A DNA stretch of 64,000 nucleotides from Neoceratodus forsteri (lineage: Eukaryota > Chordata > Ceratodontiformes > Ceratodontidae), in the NCBI GenBank assembly GCA_016271365.2, contig CM057453.1, positions 1,088,281,001-1,088,345,000 of the forward strand, in the 5' to 3' direction. Below, piece after piece: positions 1 through 11,800 of the stretch. The number at the start of each line of letters is the position of its first letter. Within the stretch, counting starts at the first letter, position 1. The notes below the pieces were generated by a model. It saw only the letters and a program-made list of their open reading frames with translations, searched no databases and was not told where the DNA came from. A program made the position numbers and the translations under genes.

Positions 1-771
1 GTAGCCAGATACCTGGAGGCAGTGGCCATGTCCTCCATTGAGGCAGAGAAAGTGGCTGATGAACTCCTGGAAATCTTTAGCAGAGTGGAATTTCTCTAGG
101 AGATTTTGTCTCACTGGGGTGAATTTCATGTCATCTCTGATGACTAGTCTGTGGGAGAAAAGTGGGGTGAAGTAGCTTCATGTCATACCCTATCACCCAG
201 AGACAAATGGCCTGTTGAGGGGGTGAACAGGACTCTCAAAACTATGCTCAGGACATTTGCTGAACAGCACAAGAGGGAGTGGGACAAATATTTGCCCCAC
301 CTCCTGTTTGCATACAGGGAAGTCCCACAAGAGTCCACAGGGTTTTCACCCTTCAAGCTCCTGTTTAATCACATGGTGAGGGGACCCCTAGATTTAGTTA
401 GGCATGAATGAGAGGGTGGCCTTGCCTCCCAAGGAGATACTGTTATGGAGTACGTCCTGAATTTCAGGATTCAGCTTAAGGAGCTCATGGGGCTTACCCA
501 GGAGCACTTAGTCACTGTACAACAGTGGCAGAAAGCCTGGTATGACCGTGGGGTCAGAGCCCAGGAATACGAAGTTGGATAGCGAGTGATGGTACTCATC
601 CCAGTCCATCAGAATAAACTGTAGGTAATATCGGATGGCCCATTCTCCATAGTTAGGAAGATAAGTGAGATCAATTAAGTAGTGGAACTGCCTGACAGGA
701 TGGGCAGGCAGAGGGTATATCATGTTAACATGATGAATCCCTACTATGATAGGGAGGAAATGGTCCTCATT
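1..771 (+). pseudogene. Ty3/gypsy integrase, degenerate, cut by the window edge
   Basis: The frame resembles the C-terminal half of a Ty3/gypsy integrase, which inserts the element cDNA into host DNA. Recognisable pieces are the catalytic-core stretch VARYLEAVAMSSIEAEKV at the left edge, a degraded Asn/Glu-region stretch near 200-240 (VNRTLKTMLRTFAEQHKREW), and the family hallmark AYREVPQESTGFSPFKLL near 310-363. A decayed C-terminal domain reaching a YHVNMMNPYYDRE-like end follows to about 750. Internal stops occur at about 98, 147 and 408, and frames shift after 411, so this is a dead copy. It is followed directly by gypsy-type RT rather than preceded by it, which is an unusual order. Confidence 0.8.
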
Positions 772-849
772 GTGTGCAGCACACCAGAAGAGGAAAATGA
801 GGTTGTGCCACTGTTGACCACATCAGGAGGTGCAGGAGGGTTCTTCAGT

Positions 850-2290
850 GGATAACTTCACCCTCTCTGAGCAGCTGACACTACCCAGGCAGAGGAGATG
901 AAGGGGGTGCTGCAAGCCTTTGGGGAAATGATCAGGGGAAAATGGGTACATCACAATGACTGAACACCACATGGACACTGGGACCCAGGTGCCAGTGAGG
1001 TAGACCCCCCTACAGGCTACCAGAGGGAGTCAGACAGACCATGTAGGAGGAGCTCAGAGAGATACGGTTTCTCAGAGCAATCCAGATCCAGGAGTTCAGT
1101 AACCCCTGGGCCTCACCTGTCACCCCAAGAAGGACAGTACCATAAGCTTCTGCATTGACTACCATAGGTTCAACAGCTGCATGGAGTCAGACACCTACCC
1201 CATGCCCAGAACAGATAAGACTTTGGAATGGCTGGGGGAACACAATTCCTGACCATGATAGACCTGACAAAAGATTACTGGCAAGTACCCCTAACCCCTG
1301 CAGCAAGGGAGAGGTCAGCCTTCATCACCCATTTGGCTTATTTGAATTCCAAGTAATGCTAGCTGGGATGAAGAATGCACCTATAGACTTCCAGTGACAT
1401 GTGGATCATATTCAGTGTGGGGTAGGTGAATTTGCACCGGCATACATGGATGATATAGCCATTTACAGCTAGACATGGGAGGATCATGTCAGGCACGTGA
1501 GGGAGGTGTTCCACTGACTGAAAGATGTGGGGCTGACAGCTAAGGCAGAAATATGTCAGATAGGCATGGCAGAAGTGTCCTACCTCAGGCACCAGGTGAG
1601 CAGTGGATGCATCCATCCTGAGCCTGCAAAGGTTGAGGCCATCCAGGCTTGGCCTGACCCAACCACAAAGAAACAGGTAAGGGCATTTCTGGGGACAGCC
1701 AGGTACTACGGGAGGTTTGTTCCTTACTGTAGTGGTGTGGCCAAGCCCCTGAGAGACCTGACAGTAAAGAAACTGTCAGAGAAAGTTCTCTGGATGGAGG
1801 TCTGTGAATCTGCTTTCTGTCAATTGAAGGAGGCATCATGTGGTTGCTAGCCCCAATTATGAGCTCAGGTTTATTGTGTGCATGGATGCCTCAGACCATG
1901 GGCTGTGGGGGAGTATCCATCCCCTTGAGTGACAGTTCCCCACAGTTCTGAGCCAGGTTACAGCACAGGGAGAGGAGCACCCCATAGTGTGTCTGAGCTG
2001 GAAGCTTCTACCCAGGGAGGAGGCATATGCCACTGTTGAGAAGGGAGTGTCTGGGGATAGTGTGGGCCCTTCAGAAGCTGCAACCATATTTGTGTGGGCA
2101 AGAGTTCACTGTGGTCACAGATCATAATCACCTGACATGGATCCATAGGACTAGTGGGCAAAATACAAAATTATTGCACTAGAGTTTGATACTGCAGTTG
2201 CATAACATGACCATCCAGAACTGCAGTGGTTTGCAAATGTCAATGCGGATGGATTGTCTAGGCAGGGCTAAGTGCATGGCAGAATACTTT
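850..2290 (+). pseudogene. Ty3/gypsy reverse transcriptase and RNase H, degenerate
   Basis: The frame starts with the pre-RT linker (EHHMDTGTQVPV near 960-1000) and SNPWASPV near 1093. It then shows the RT palm motif TMIDLTKDYWQVPLTPAA near 1250-1310, FGLFEFQVM near 1333, and the catalytic YMDD at 1443-1454. After RT comes the connection region HPEPAKVEAIQAWP and FLGTARYYGRFVPY near 1610-1730. The RNase H start (CMDASDHG) lies near 1879 and the end (NVNADGLSRQG) near 2240-2270. Frameshifts and stops, for example just after DFQ at 1395 and after IAIYS at 1468, show that the copy is inactive. I saw no protease between integrase and RT. Confidence 0.85.
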
Positions 2291-2370
2291 AGGCAATTCC
2301 CAGTCCCTACATGAACAGCAGTGTCTCTTGGGGGTTTCCCAAAAGAGACACACCTTCATTTCCAGGGGAG

Positions 2371-2386
2371 AGATATGATGGGGAAA
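2371..2386 (+). other. polypurine tract of the gypsy element
   Basis: A mostly purine run (AGATATGATGGGGAAA) lies immediately before the proposed LTR start. In LTR retrotransposons this RNA tract primes plus-strand DNA synthesis and abuts the 3' LTR. Two T residues interrupt the run, so the assignment rests mainly on its position. Confidence 0.5.
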
Positions 2387-2661
2387 TGTGACCAAATTAA
2401 TTTATTCTTTTTTTTTGTTAGCGTAATTATTTTTTTTTTATACGTTCATTCGTTTGGAGTGGATACAAACATGGCTTCCGGTTCGCATGTTCAGGCAGCT
2501 CTCAGAAAAAATACTGGCCAAGGCTTAGTGCTAAGTTTCCCATGAACTCATCTAGTTTCATACCCTGGCAGATGTGAAGGTGGTATTTCCAGCACTAGAG
2601 ACATCCTGCAAAATAAAGTCATAAAAGCTGGCAGTAAGGATGTCAGTTGGCCTGGATGATG

Positions 2662-2705
<44 letters not shown>
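2662..2705. repeat. (CA)n microsatellite
   Basis: About 21 uninterrupted CA dinucleotides lie inside the proposed LTR. The cysteine/valine-rich frame on the minus strand here is an artefact of the repeat. Confidence 0.95.
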
Positions 2706-2708
<3 letters not shown>

Positions 2709-2935
2709 GAACACTGTGGGGAATTATCATTCAAGGGGAAGGTCATTCCCCCACAGCCCTCAGCACATAAAATGGAGAGCTGAACAGCTCTTGCTCTCTC
2801 TGGCCTTTTACATTGGGTGAAAAAGGTGGAACACTGCTAAGATAGCTAACTTGCCTGTGTGAGGAAAGTGCCATCTAGGTGAATGCCCGTTTCAGGTTAG
2901 CTGGCAGGTAAAGTTAGATGCTAGTAGATACTACA

Positions 2936-3272
2936 GGCTGGATTCACAAAGCATTTTGGGACTAAGTCCCACACCACAACTCCAGTTGTGAACCAAAATC
3001 TCCACAGCTGTGAAGAGTAGAATTTACAGTCCCCTACAGCAGCAGAGATGTTATGCAGGGCCCCACCAGCAGTAACATTTTTCCGCAGCTGCAGGAACAT
3101 TCACGGCATCACCACCTGCAAGCTGCCATAAATCATGGAGCCAGTCGTAAAACGGCTTCACCTTTCTGTACACTGCAACTGCAGGAAAAACTGTGCATCC
3201 GCAAGTGGCAACCCACTTGTGCCAGGTTTTTCCCTCAGCTGTGGGACTTTCCTGAGCTTTGAGAATCTGGAC
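2936..3272. mobile_element. MITE-like insertion inside the LTR
   Basis: The left end reads GGCTGGATTCACAAAGC. The reverse complement of the right end reads GTCCAGATTCTCAAAGC, giving a 17-bp imperfect terminal inverted repeat around 337 bp. An internal palindrome (CACAACTCCAGTTGTG) lies near 2979. The GATTCACAAAGC-type end resembles non-autonomous PIF/Harbinger-like elements of vertebrates, but the target duplication is unclear, so the superfamily is a guess. Confidence 0.45.
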
Positions 3273-3666
3273 GTAGAGTTTTAGATTTTTCCATCAATCA
3301 TCTGTCTGTGTACTAAATATTATTTTGCTTTCCCAGCAAACATGCAAACCTTTTGTCTTGCTGTATGTATCCTGTTCATTTGTTAATACCTGTAGTAATC
3401 AATAGAAAAGACTCTCTCTTTCTAGAATCAGTGGCTGGGTCCCATTATTGAGAAGGTAAGTTTAATATTTCTGCTGGCGCAATGAATTCTCGGTTTACAG
3501 TTTGCTGTCTGAAGTGCACTCTACCAAATATTATTGTGTTTGACCTCCTTAGGTCTGAGCACAGGACGGGAGTTTTCTGATACAATCAGATGCTGGTGGC
3601 TAAGGAACCAGTACACTCAGACAACTGCCCTGTAAGCTGGCACAGCCCAAGAGGCAGGTTGTCACA

Positions 3667-4395
3667 GACCCTAATTCACGCCATATAACTGGTTAACGAA
3701 AAACGCATTGTTATTACCACTTCTGTCATGAAACCTCTCAAATTTGTCAGCTCCTATAAATACTTAAAATTTGGCTTGAATCCCTTCTTTCAAGAGAGGT
3801 TCATGTCAATGATTTGCTAAAGAATTTGGCTCCTAAGACTGGTTTTCTATATTAACATAGACATATGTTCCCATTTTCTTTCTGTCAACACCTAATTCAG
3901 TCACATAATGTCCAGTTCTTGACTATGGGGACAACTTCTAATACAGTGCCCCAAAATATATTTTGCACAGGCTTAGTGTTGTGTTCAGCAGACTGCCTTA
4001 TTTAGCCACTGGCTACCACTTTTTACACATCATTGTGGCCTCTATAGGAGCCTAAGCTGGATCTCATTGAAGACAGGCAGTAACTTCATAATCATTTTCC
4101 TTGTATTGTATGCATTTTAGTGTGCCTGACTTTTTGGCTTCAAGAATTAAATGAAGGCCCCCTTTTGCCTAGCCTTTGCTCAGCTGATCCATTACTTGTG
4201 TTAATTCTGAGTGAAGCTGACAGGCATTTCCTTCCTCCCCAGATTTCCTGACTGCTCTTTGCAGCTGCCATACAAAGCAATGATTTCAAATTGGTTTATG
4301 ATGAGTTTACCAGTAACTAGAACTTCCGGTGGCAAGATTACCTCAAGTTTGTTGTATGCTGTAATCACATGATCCTCATGATCATGTAATCCTCC
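3667..4395. other. unannotated spacer
   Basis: AT-rich DNA between the LTR and an L2-like fragment. I see no coding similarity, terminal repeat or tandem array. Confidence 0.6.
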
Positions 4396-4399
4396 ACAT

Positions 4400-5085
4400 A
4401 TGCACCACTGCTCCCTCTATTCCTCTCTCTCCATCCTCCACCTACCTTCACATCACCAGTTACACTGCTCTTCCTTCATCTCCAAGTACTGGGTAAGCTC
4501 CCTTCGTTCCTACCTCTCCTCTCTCCTGTCCCACCTGCTCCATGTTCCCTCCACTCCAGGAACTAGAGAACTTTCTTCACTCCTCACCCCAATACCTCTG
4601 CTGGGCAATTGTCCTTCTCCTATCACTTGCCAGCACCCTGGAACCAGCTTCCATTTCTCCTCCACCATTCCTCCTCCTCAGACTCCTTCAGGCTGCAGCT
4701 GAAGCTTCTCCCACCACCCACCTGCACCTGTTTCCTGTAGGAGGTTCCCCCTAGCTATTTATGGTAGCTCAGATTTTTGGGTCCCTTAGTCCTTTACTGA
4801 TACCCAATACAATGCATTGCTACCTCTGTACTGCTTTGTTGTTGAATTCTCAGTTTTCCACCTGCACATGTATTTGCGCAGCATGTTTGCACTTTAATCT
4901 GCTCTAAGTTTGTACCAAAGATGCATTTATTTTTTTGTCCTGTTCCTGCACTTTGTGTTCTGTTCCATGTAATGCATTTGACTATGTGTTTTGGTTTCCT
5001 TCGGTAACCATTGCCCAGGTCACACTTGGAAACAAGCCTCTGCTCAGTGTGCCTCTCCTGGTTACAGATTTTCAAATAAATAAAC
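4400..5085 (+). mobile_element. L2/CR1-group LINE 3' end, degenerate
   Basis: A frame near 4637-4715 reads WNQLPFLLHHSSSSDSF and then RLQLKLL. This matches the conserved end of Jockey-superfamily LINE proteins (tryptophan-asparagine, then a Leu-Pro pair, then a Ser-Phe-x-x-x-Leu-Lys helix). A 3' UTR-like stretch follows and ends in AAATAAATAAACATGAA near 5075. The copy is strongly 5'-truncated and shows no catalytic domain. Long CT-rich frames across it are compositional. Confidence 0.45.
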
Positions 5086-5755
5086 ATGAAGTTTTTAGTT
5101 CATTATGTTATAATGTGTTTGCACATATTGCTGTGTTGCTATGTTTTACTGTCCATAAATGTCTTTTTGTTTTACATGTAACTGTTTGGTAACCATTGGT
5201 TATTGATGTAATGGTTGGTGGACACCATAGTGAATGAGCTCTGCTCAATGGTTCTATTCTTAATAAACAATGAAATGACTGAAATTAAAATAATGTTTTT
5301 TGTCAATATTAACCCTATTTACATGCCTACAATCAATCAATCAATCAAAGTCTTTATTTATACAGGCGGTAACCGTTGAGCAGAACGCATTTAGAAGGAG
5401 GACCTGTTGTTTTTCAAGTACATACATACATAGATTCTATACGCGAAGTAAGGATAATACATTGTACAGATAGGGCGCAGCCCACATAGAGGATTATACA
5501 GGGACAATAAAACAAATAACAAGCACAGTTGACCCCAGACAAGGGTTGACATAAAAAATATGGTACACAGACCCCGAGGGTAAGTAGGGTCATAACTGTA
5601 CAATAGGAGAAGGATGCGGTAGTGTACAGCAGAAGGAATGATATGAGGCGTATGGAGTAATAAGTGCAACGTTAACACATCAGATGGTCAATCTGCTTCA
5701 CACTAGTTATTAGGTGAAATTGCGATCGTGTCTTGGAGGTGGCTGCGAACAGGAT

Positions 5756-6267
5756 TCAGGCTTGGGGGCGGGCTGGGAACGAGTTCGGGGCTGGAAGGGG
5801 ACTGATGAAGCAACTGCATACTTTGGTCACTGCTCGCACATATAGTGCCTTAAAATTAGGAAAAGAGGTAAGGACGCTCAGTTTAAGTGTCCTTTGCAAA
5901 TTGTTCCACAGGGTGGGAAACGTGAAGCTAATTGCTGCCTTACCAAATCGGGAGTTAATTCTGGGTATTATGAGGGAGATGTAGAAGTAGCTTCGAAGTG
6001 CGTACTTCCCTGTAATGCTAAGAGGTAGACAGCCAGTGATATATGGGGGTAGTTTGCTTATAAGGGCACAGTAGGTCCAGAAAGCAGCATTTTTGTGGTG
6101 TCTAAGTGTGAGGGAGGTCCACCCCACAGCCACATACTGGGCACAATGGTAGGTAGAATTAGGGAGATCCATAATAAACCTAATTGCACGGTGGTGCAGT
6201 GTGTCCAGTTTGGCCACTTGGGAGGTGGGACCATGGCTATACAAAAAATCTGCATAATCCACCAGGG
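5756..6267 (-). pseudogene. LINE-A RT C-terminal region
   Basis: The frame includes LDTLHHRAIRFIMDLP, YVAVGWTSLTLRHHK, ALISKLPPYITGCLPLS and near its end the LINE hallmark FPTLWNNLQRTLKLS. This C-terminal segment follows the RT palm and thumb in L2/CR1/Rex-group proteins. The rightmost bases of this open frame belong to the L1 and its target duplication. The true upstream continuation is on the far side of the L1, at 13025. It is nearly stop-free but orphaned by the insertion. Confidence 0.8.
6254..6267. repeat. left target-site duplication of the L1
   Basis: ATAATCCACCAGGG here is repeated exactly at 13011-13024, immediately after the L1 poly(A). Confidence 0.93.
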
Positions 6268-6268
6268 G

Positions 6269-6280
6269 GGTCACGTGATG
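6269..6280 (+). promoter_or_regulatory. palindromic E-box at the L1 5' end
   Basis: TCACGTGA (6271-6278) lies three bases inside the element. It is a perfect bHLH-zipper (USF/MITF/TFE-type) site, in a position where LINEs carry internal promoters. Function is inferred from motif and position only. Confidence 0.4.
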
Positions 6281-6455
6281 GCATCTAGCTAGGCAGCTGC
6301 TTGATTCTGAGCTCTCCCCTTCAGTCGCTGTTTTCTGCCAGTTTTCTGTGTCATCTGGGCACCAAACTCTAAAATTTGCACCGGAGGTGTTTGGATACTG
6401 TGCCTACTATCAGCAATCTGATTCTGTCTACGAAGAAGCTGATTATTTTAAAAGG

Positions 6456-7324
6456 ATGGAGGTGGATGGGAAGCAGGCCTCAGTTAAGCACACTCCCCCT
6501 GCATCCCATGAAAAGCTTTCAAAGAAGCAGCGTAACCAAGGCCCTGCTAAATTAGAACGGTGTGGGGACAAACCACAGCTGGCTACTCCTCTGACGGAGG
6601 ATAAATTTCTTCAGGAGCTGACCCCTGTGAAGGATATCCTTAAGGAGCTGGCTGGGGAGCTGAAATCACTGCGTAGTGATCTGTCGTCAGTCTCCACCAG
6701 AGTTTCAGACATGGAAGCCAGAGTTATCTCATCAGAGAAATGGAGATCCAGAACTGATGATGAAGTTGCTGAGCTCAGGCAACAGATTAAAAAGCTACAG
6801 GCAAAACGGAGGATTTGGAGGGACGTAATCGCCAGAACAATTTACTAATTTTAGGCCTGCCGGAGATGGAGGAAGGGCCGGACCTAATGGCCTTTCTGCA
6901 GAAGTTTCTGGTGAAGATTGTAGGACCGTCTCCTATCAGTCCCTCCTATCATCTGGAGCGGGCCCATCGTTCGCTACGGCCCAGGCCCCCATCTGGTTCT
7001 CCCCCGCGACCTATTATCGTTAAATTTCTAAGCTATATTGAGAGGCAACATGTCTACTCGAAATCCCGTGAACTAAAGGAGATCCTTTGGGGCTCATCCA
7101 GAATTCATGTCACTCAGGACCTTCCCAAAGAGACTAGAGAAAAAAGGGCAGCCTACCATCTGGTTGTTCAGAAGCTAATAGCAGCCTCCATTCACTTTCA
7201 GATGATCTACCCGGCAATTTTAAAAGTCACGGTGGCAGGCTCGGTATACAGTTTCAACTCTCCCGAAGCGGCTTCAAAGGACTTAGCCTCCAGACTACCA
7301 GAGTTGTTTAAATCTGCCGGATGA
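6456..7324 (+). pseudogene. L1 ORF1 (nucleic-acid-binding chaperone), frameshifted
   Basis: L1 ORF1 proteins trimerise through a coiled coil and coat the element RNA. From the ATG at 6456 the first part is basic and then helical. A heptad-rich stretch (ELAGELKSLRSDLSSVSTRV and on to ELRQQIKKLQAK) spans about 6640-6810. A frameshift near 6810-6820 moves the RRM into another frame, which begins GRNRQNNLLILGLPE and continues through ERAHRSLRPRPPSG and RPIIVKFLSY to the C-terminal domain ending at 7324. The order coiled coil, RRM, CTD matches transposase_22-type L1 ORF1. The open frame extends upstream of the ATG to 6348, but without an ATG. Confidence 0.85.
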
Positions 7325-8818
7325 ATGAAGGACTTGCTATTTTGCTGTGCTATGGCATTTGGGTGATCCGGTGCTTAAATTTCACTGAATGGACTTGTTT
7401 TATTATTATTATGTGGTTGGGGCCTTTCTTTTTCTCTTGGCTGGGCTGTCTGGTTGGTAGGACCTGTGGGCTAAGCCTTCCCGGATTCTTTCCCTGACTT
7501 TACTATCTCACCTAATCCATTCAATTTCCCTCTCTCGTTCCTACTTTCTTTCTTACCTTGGCTGTTTTCCCGGGTCTGGGCGGGTGGGGGTGTTCTCTGG
7601 GTGGTGTTGGGGTCCCTCTTGGTGGGCCTGGCGCTCATGCTGGCGGAACTTTCTTTCTGTTTGTCCCTGTTTCCTGGGGGACTTCCTGAGCAGGACCGTT
7701 CCAGTCCGGCTGGTTTCTGGTCCCCTCGAGCAAGCGTCTAATGCGGGTAGATTTTCCAGTTGGTGTTTTCGGGTGTGGAATATTCCCATGGGCTGTGGCG
7801 GTTATCTGGTAGGTGGTTTTTCACCTTCTTTGCCTTTGGGCTGTCAAGGTGTGCCTTTTATGGTATTTACTTTTGTGGATGGTGTTTTTCCTTTTATTGT
7901 GGAGGGGTGCTTTTCTGGCTCTTTTGTTTCTGGTTGTAGGTCTTCACTGCTTTTTCCTTACTAATTCACCTCTTCATAAACTAGTCCTGTTATTGCTGGT
8001 GACTGGGCGGGGGTGAGGGGGTGAGGGTCATGGGTGATGGTTTGCTGGATGTGGTATCGCTGAGCCAAATGAGGGGTTTTGCTAACCTCTCCCGTGGTGG
8101 GGCTACTATGTTTCATTGCAGGGGGGTGTAGGGCGTATGTTTTCACCGGCCTGTTCTGGAGGCTCGTTTTTATTGCTGTGTGCATCTTACACTGGGGTTT
8201 CCGGGGTTCGCAAATGGGGTTGGGGGGCCAATGCCTCTGGGTCCTGGTTTGTTTAAAGGAGTACTTCTGTTCTGGCCTCCTGTTGTAAATAGTTACTTGT
8301 GGGTTTTGGGTTTTTTTTTGATTTTGTGGGGTGGGTTGGTGGGTTTTGTGAGACCTATTTGCTGGTGGATTTTCAGAGTCGGGGTCGGGGTGGGGGTCAT
8401 TTTCATTGAAGATTTTGCATTGGGCTTTTTGGAGGCTGGGTTTTGATGGGTGGGAGGGGGGTTGGGAATGATGATTGCTCTCCTTTGTATTTTACACGGC
8501 ATTTGGTTAAGTAGGACATGCTGTTATGGGGGGAGCATGCCTTTTGTAATTCTTGTCTGGGGTTGTTTCGGACTGGGGTCTATTTTGGCGTTAATAATAT
8601 TGGGCTGGGGATGTCTAAAGGGGCCAGCTTAGTCTACCAATTTAGCTTAGTGTGTTGTTTCTGGGGATTAAAATGGGGGTTCTCCTGTGGAGACTAAAGC
8701 TTGGTCTTTTGGGTATTATAAGGTATTCCCAGCCTTTTCTTTTGGGTGCACCTTTTTCTTCCTATAATCCTGAATGTGTCTGGATATTTGGTTTTTGTAT
8801 ACTGTATTTAAAGTGGCT
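7325..8818 (+). other. L1 inter-ORF spacer, G/T-rich
   Basis: About 1.5 kb between ORF1 and ORF2 is strongly G/T-biased on the sense strand. It contains runs such as GGGTGGGAGGGGGGTTGGG (8447-8466), which fits a four-run G-quadruplex pattern, and GGGGTCGGGGTGGGGG near 8380. Several 60-126-aa open frames here are low-complexity Trp/Gly/Phe/Val-rich products of the bias and show no domain. Human L1 has only a very short spacer, so this length is notable. Confidence 0.7.
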
Positions 8819-11800
8819 ATGAATACTCTCAAAATAGCCTCTTGGAATGTACGCGGACTTAGGGATCGGGTCAAACGCTTGCAGATGTTTAATCATTGTT
8901 CACTACTGCAAATTGACATTCTTTTTTTGCAGGAAATGCATCTAAGCCATGGTGACACCAAGCTATTATCTCGTTCTGGCTTTTCTCAATCCTATCTTGC
9001 GGGCAACTCTTGTTTTAGTAAAGGGGTGGCGGTTCTCGTCAAGAAGCATGTTTTATTTACCAAAGAGACGACTGTGTCAGACCCAGAGGGGAGGTTTATG
9101 TTGGTCAAAGGTACTCTTAATGGGGGCAATGTTGTTCTGGGCTCTATATATGGTCCAGTGGGGGGTGATCCGGGATTTTTCATGTCCCTTGCTGATAAAT
9201 TGGCTAACTTTCTTCCTGCCCAGTTTATATTGGGTGGGGACTGGAACATTCCCTGTTCACCTATTCTAGATAGAGACCCTCAGGATGGCGCCCCCCTTCC
9301 CCAGCTCATAGAACCTTTTTGGAATTGAGATCGTTGCTGGGTCTATGTGACCCCTGGAGACATGCTAATCCTTCTCTCCGAGCCTTTTCTTTCCTTTCTC
9401 AGTCGCATGGTACCAAATCTAGGTTAGATATGGTTTTAGTTAGTACTTCCTTTCTCCCGAGTCTCTGTTTATCCGGCATTGACCCAATTATACTATCGGA
9501 CCACGCCGTCGTCTGGATCAAGCTTTCCTTAGCCCCGGATTTTCCCGAGATTCGTTTGTGCGTTGAATACTCAACTGTTGAAGGATCCTCAAATGTGTCT
9601 GATATCAGCTCCTGATTTCCCTCTTCTGCAGATAATCTTAATTCCACCAAGGCTGGACATGGTCTGGTCTGCCTTGAAATGTTATCTCAGGGGTGAGCTT
9701 ATTAAAATGGCTTCCTTAGAAAAAAAAGGGCTTGCAAACTCCTTATCTTTGATGGGTAAAATCAGGGATTTGGAGGCTAAATATTCCTCAACTTCTTCTT
9801 TAACTGATCTTAAAGAGCTTTTATCAGCTAAGAGTGAATATATGGATCTTTGAAGGAGAAATGAATATTGCTTGTTAAAAACTCAAGCCAAATATTTTGA
9901 TCAAGGAGAAGTCCGTAAACTCTTGGCTTTGCGTCTCACGGGCATTGGAAAGCTCTAGGATTATTCTCTCTGCTCTCTTCATCCAGTGCGGTTGTCACTT
10001 CACCCAGAGGAATTGCCCATATTTTTAAGGAGTACTATCTGGACCTTTACAGTAAATCTCCTGTATCGCACTCTATATCGGAGTTAAACGAATATTTGAG
10101 GGAGATTGATATTCCTTGCTTATCAGAGGCCCAGCAGGCTATTTTGTTGGCTCCTACCTCATTGGAGGAGATTGAGAGATCCATTGCTTCCCTTGCTCCC
10201 GACCGAACGCCGGGTCCTGTTGGTCTCCCGGCCAATTTTTATAAGGTCTTTGCCAAGGACTTGATACCCACTCTCCTTAAGTTATATGAGTACCTATCTG
10301 TATCTCCGAACGTGGATCCTCATTGTTTGAGGCTATAATTGTTTTAATCCCTAAACCTGATAAGATTCTCACTGACCCAGCCAATTACAGACCAATCTGT
10401 CTTCAAAACTATGATATGAAAATTCTTGCTAAAATATTAGCTGAAAGAATCAGGATGGTTTGGTCTGGTCTGCTGAGCCCTGAGCAGGTTGGTTTTGTCC
10501 CTGGTAGATCGGTGGCCGATCATTTGAGGACCCTGTCGCATATCTCTCAATATGCCCAATCCGTTTCATATCCGGTTGCTCTGGTCTCTCTTGATGCTGA
10601 AAAGGCCTTTGACCGCGTGGACTGGTCTTTTCTCTGGGCAGTTATGGAGAGAATGAGTTTTCCGCCTGCCTTTCTAAATAAGATTCGGGTGTTTTATAGT
10701 TGCCCTTCTGCTAGAATTTATTGTAATGGGGTGTTCTCCTCCCTTTTTCATTTATTTACTGGCACCAGACAGGGATGTCCTCTTTCCCCTTTGTTATTTA
10801 ATTTGTATTTGGAACCTTTACTTATAAGGCTTAAGGCTTCTTCCAGGTTAAGGGGCTTAGGTTACACCAAAGGAACTGGTTCTTTCTGCTTACGAGATGA
10901 TATTCTTTTACATTTAGCAGATCCGTGGAATCTTTGAAGGTGGTGATAGGTATTATTGAGCGGTTCAGTGTTTTCTCTCGTTATAGATTGAATATTTCCA
11001 AATCTGAAATCCTTCCTCTTAATGTATATACCAATAAGCACGAATTTTCCTCTTTCGGGATGAGATGGGCCCTAGATCTATCAAATATTTAGGGATTTAT
11101 TTTTCTACTGATCCTTCTCTTTTGAGAAAGTTAAATTTGGACAGAGTCAAGGACTCAGTTTCTCAGGATTTACAGAGTTGGTCAGCTCTTCTCATCTCAC
11201 TTTGGGGTCGAATAAATATTCTTAAAATGAACGTCCTCCCCCGGATTTTTTACCCACTGAATTTGGTTAACCTTTGGCTTCCTATCTCTTATATTCAGCA
11301 GTTTCATGTGCTTTTTTCTAATTTTGTTTGGCTGGGGAAGGGGATTAGGCGCTCCTATGCTAAATTATCGCTTCCTAGAGAGAGAAGGGGGGTCTTAGAT
11401 TACCTAATCTCCTGTTGTACCACTGGGCGGCTCACCTCTCTAAGTTGGGAAGATGGTTCTCTAGGGAACCAGACTCATCCTGTCCAATCTGGCTTCAACT
11501 TGAACGCGCCTCTCTCTCTGAGATTAAACCAGACAGATACGCTCTATTTTATGTATCCCCAAAGGTACTTTCATATTGGGTGCCGGATAGTGTAATGATG
11601 GTTGCTCTTAAGTCACTCGTGCAATGTTTAAAGTTCTTCTGTATTTCCGCTATTTCAGACCTGGGACAACCGGTTGTTCGTAATCCCAATGTTAAGGTGG
11701 GTACTTCATGGATTACCTCGGAGTGGCTCCCGCAAATCAGGGAGGCCAGACTTGAGCATTTTTTTAGCAGGGACTCACTTCTTTCTTCCTGCGATATTCT

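Larger units (their letters stand above)
2387..3666 (+). repeat. 3' LTR of the gypsy element (about 1.28 kb)
   Basis: The left end reads TGTGAC and the right end GTCACA, a perfect 6-bp inverted repeat of the TG...CA type, and the left end sits next to a polypurine tract after the pol end. The interval holds a CA microsatellite and an AATAAA at about 2613. A MITE occupies 2936-3272, so the original LTR would be about 0.94 kb. No 5' LTR is in the window, so LTR-LTR identity and the target duplication cannot be examined. Confidence 0.6.

Noticed and set aside
1..2386. A Ty1/copia element, because integrase precedes RT
   Set aside because: Both integrase and RT motifs are of Ty3/gypsy type. Only the order is copia-like.
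2558..2746. Cys/Val repeat frame on the minus strand
   Set aside because: Translation of the CA microsatellite.
5391..5678. A 95-aa frame near the LINE-A 3' end as part of the LINE protein
   Set aside because: It lies downstream of the WNNL C-terminal block and has the composition of a 3' UTR.
7553..8632. Trp/Gly/Phe-rich and Pro/Lys/Thr-rich open frames in the L1 spacer
   Set aside because: They are explained by the extreme G/T bias of the strand. No domain or conserved start.
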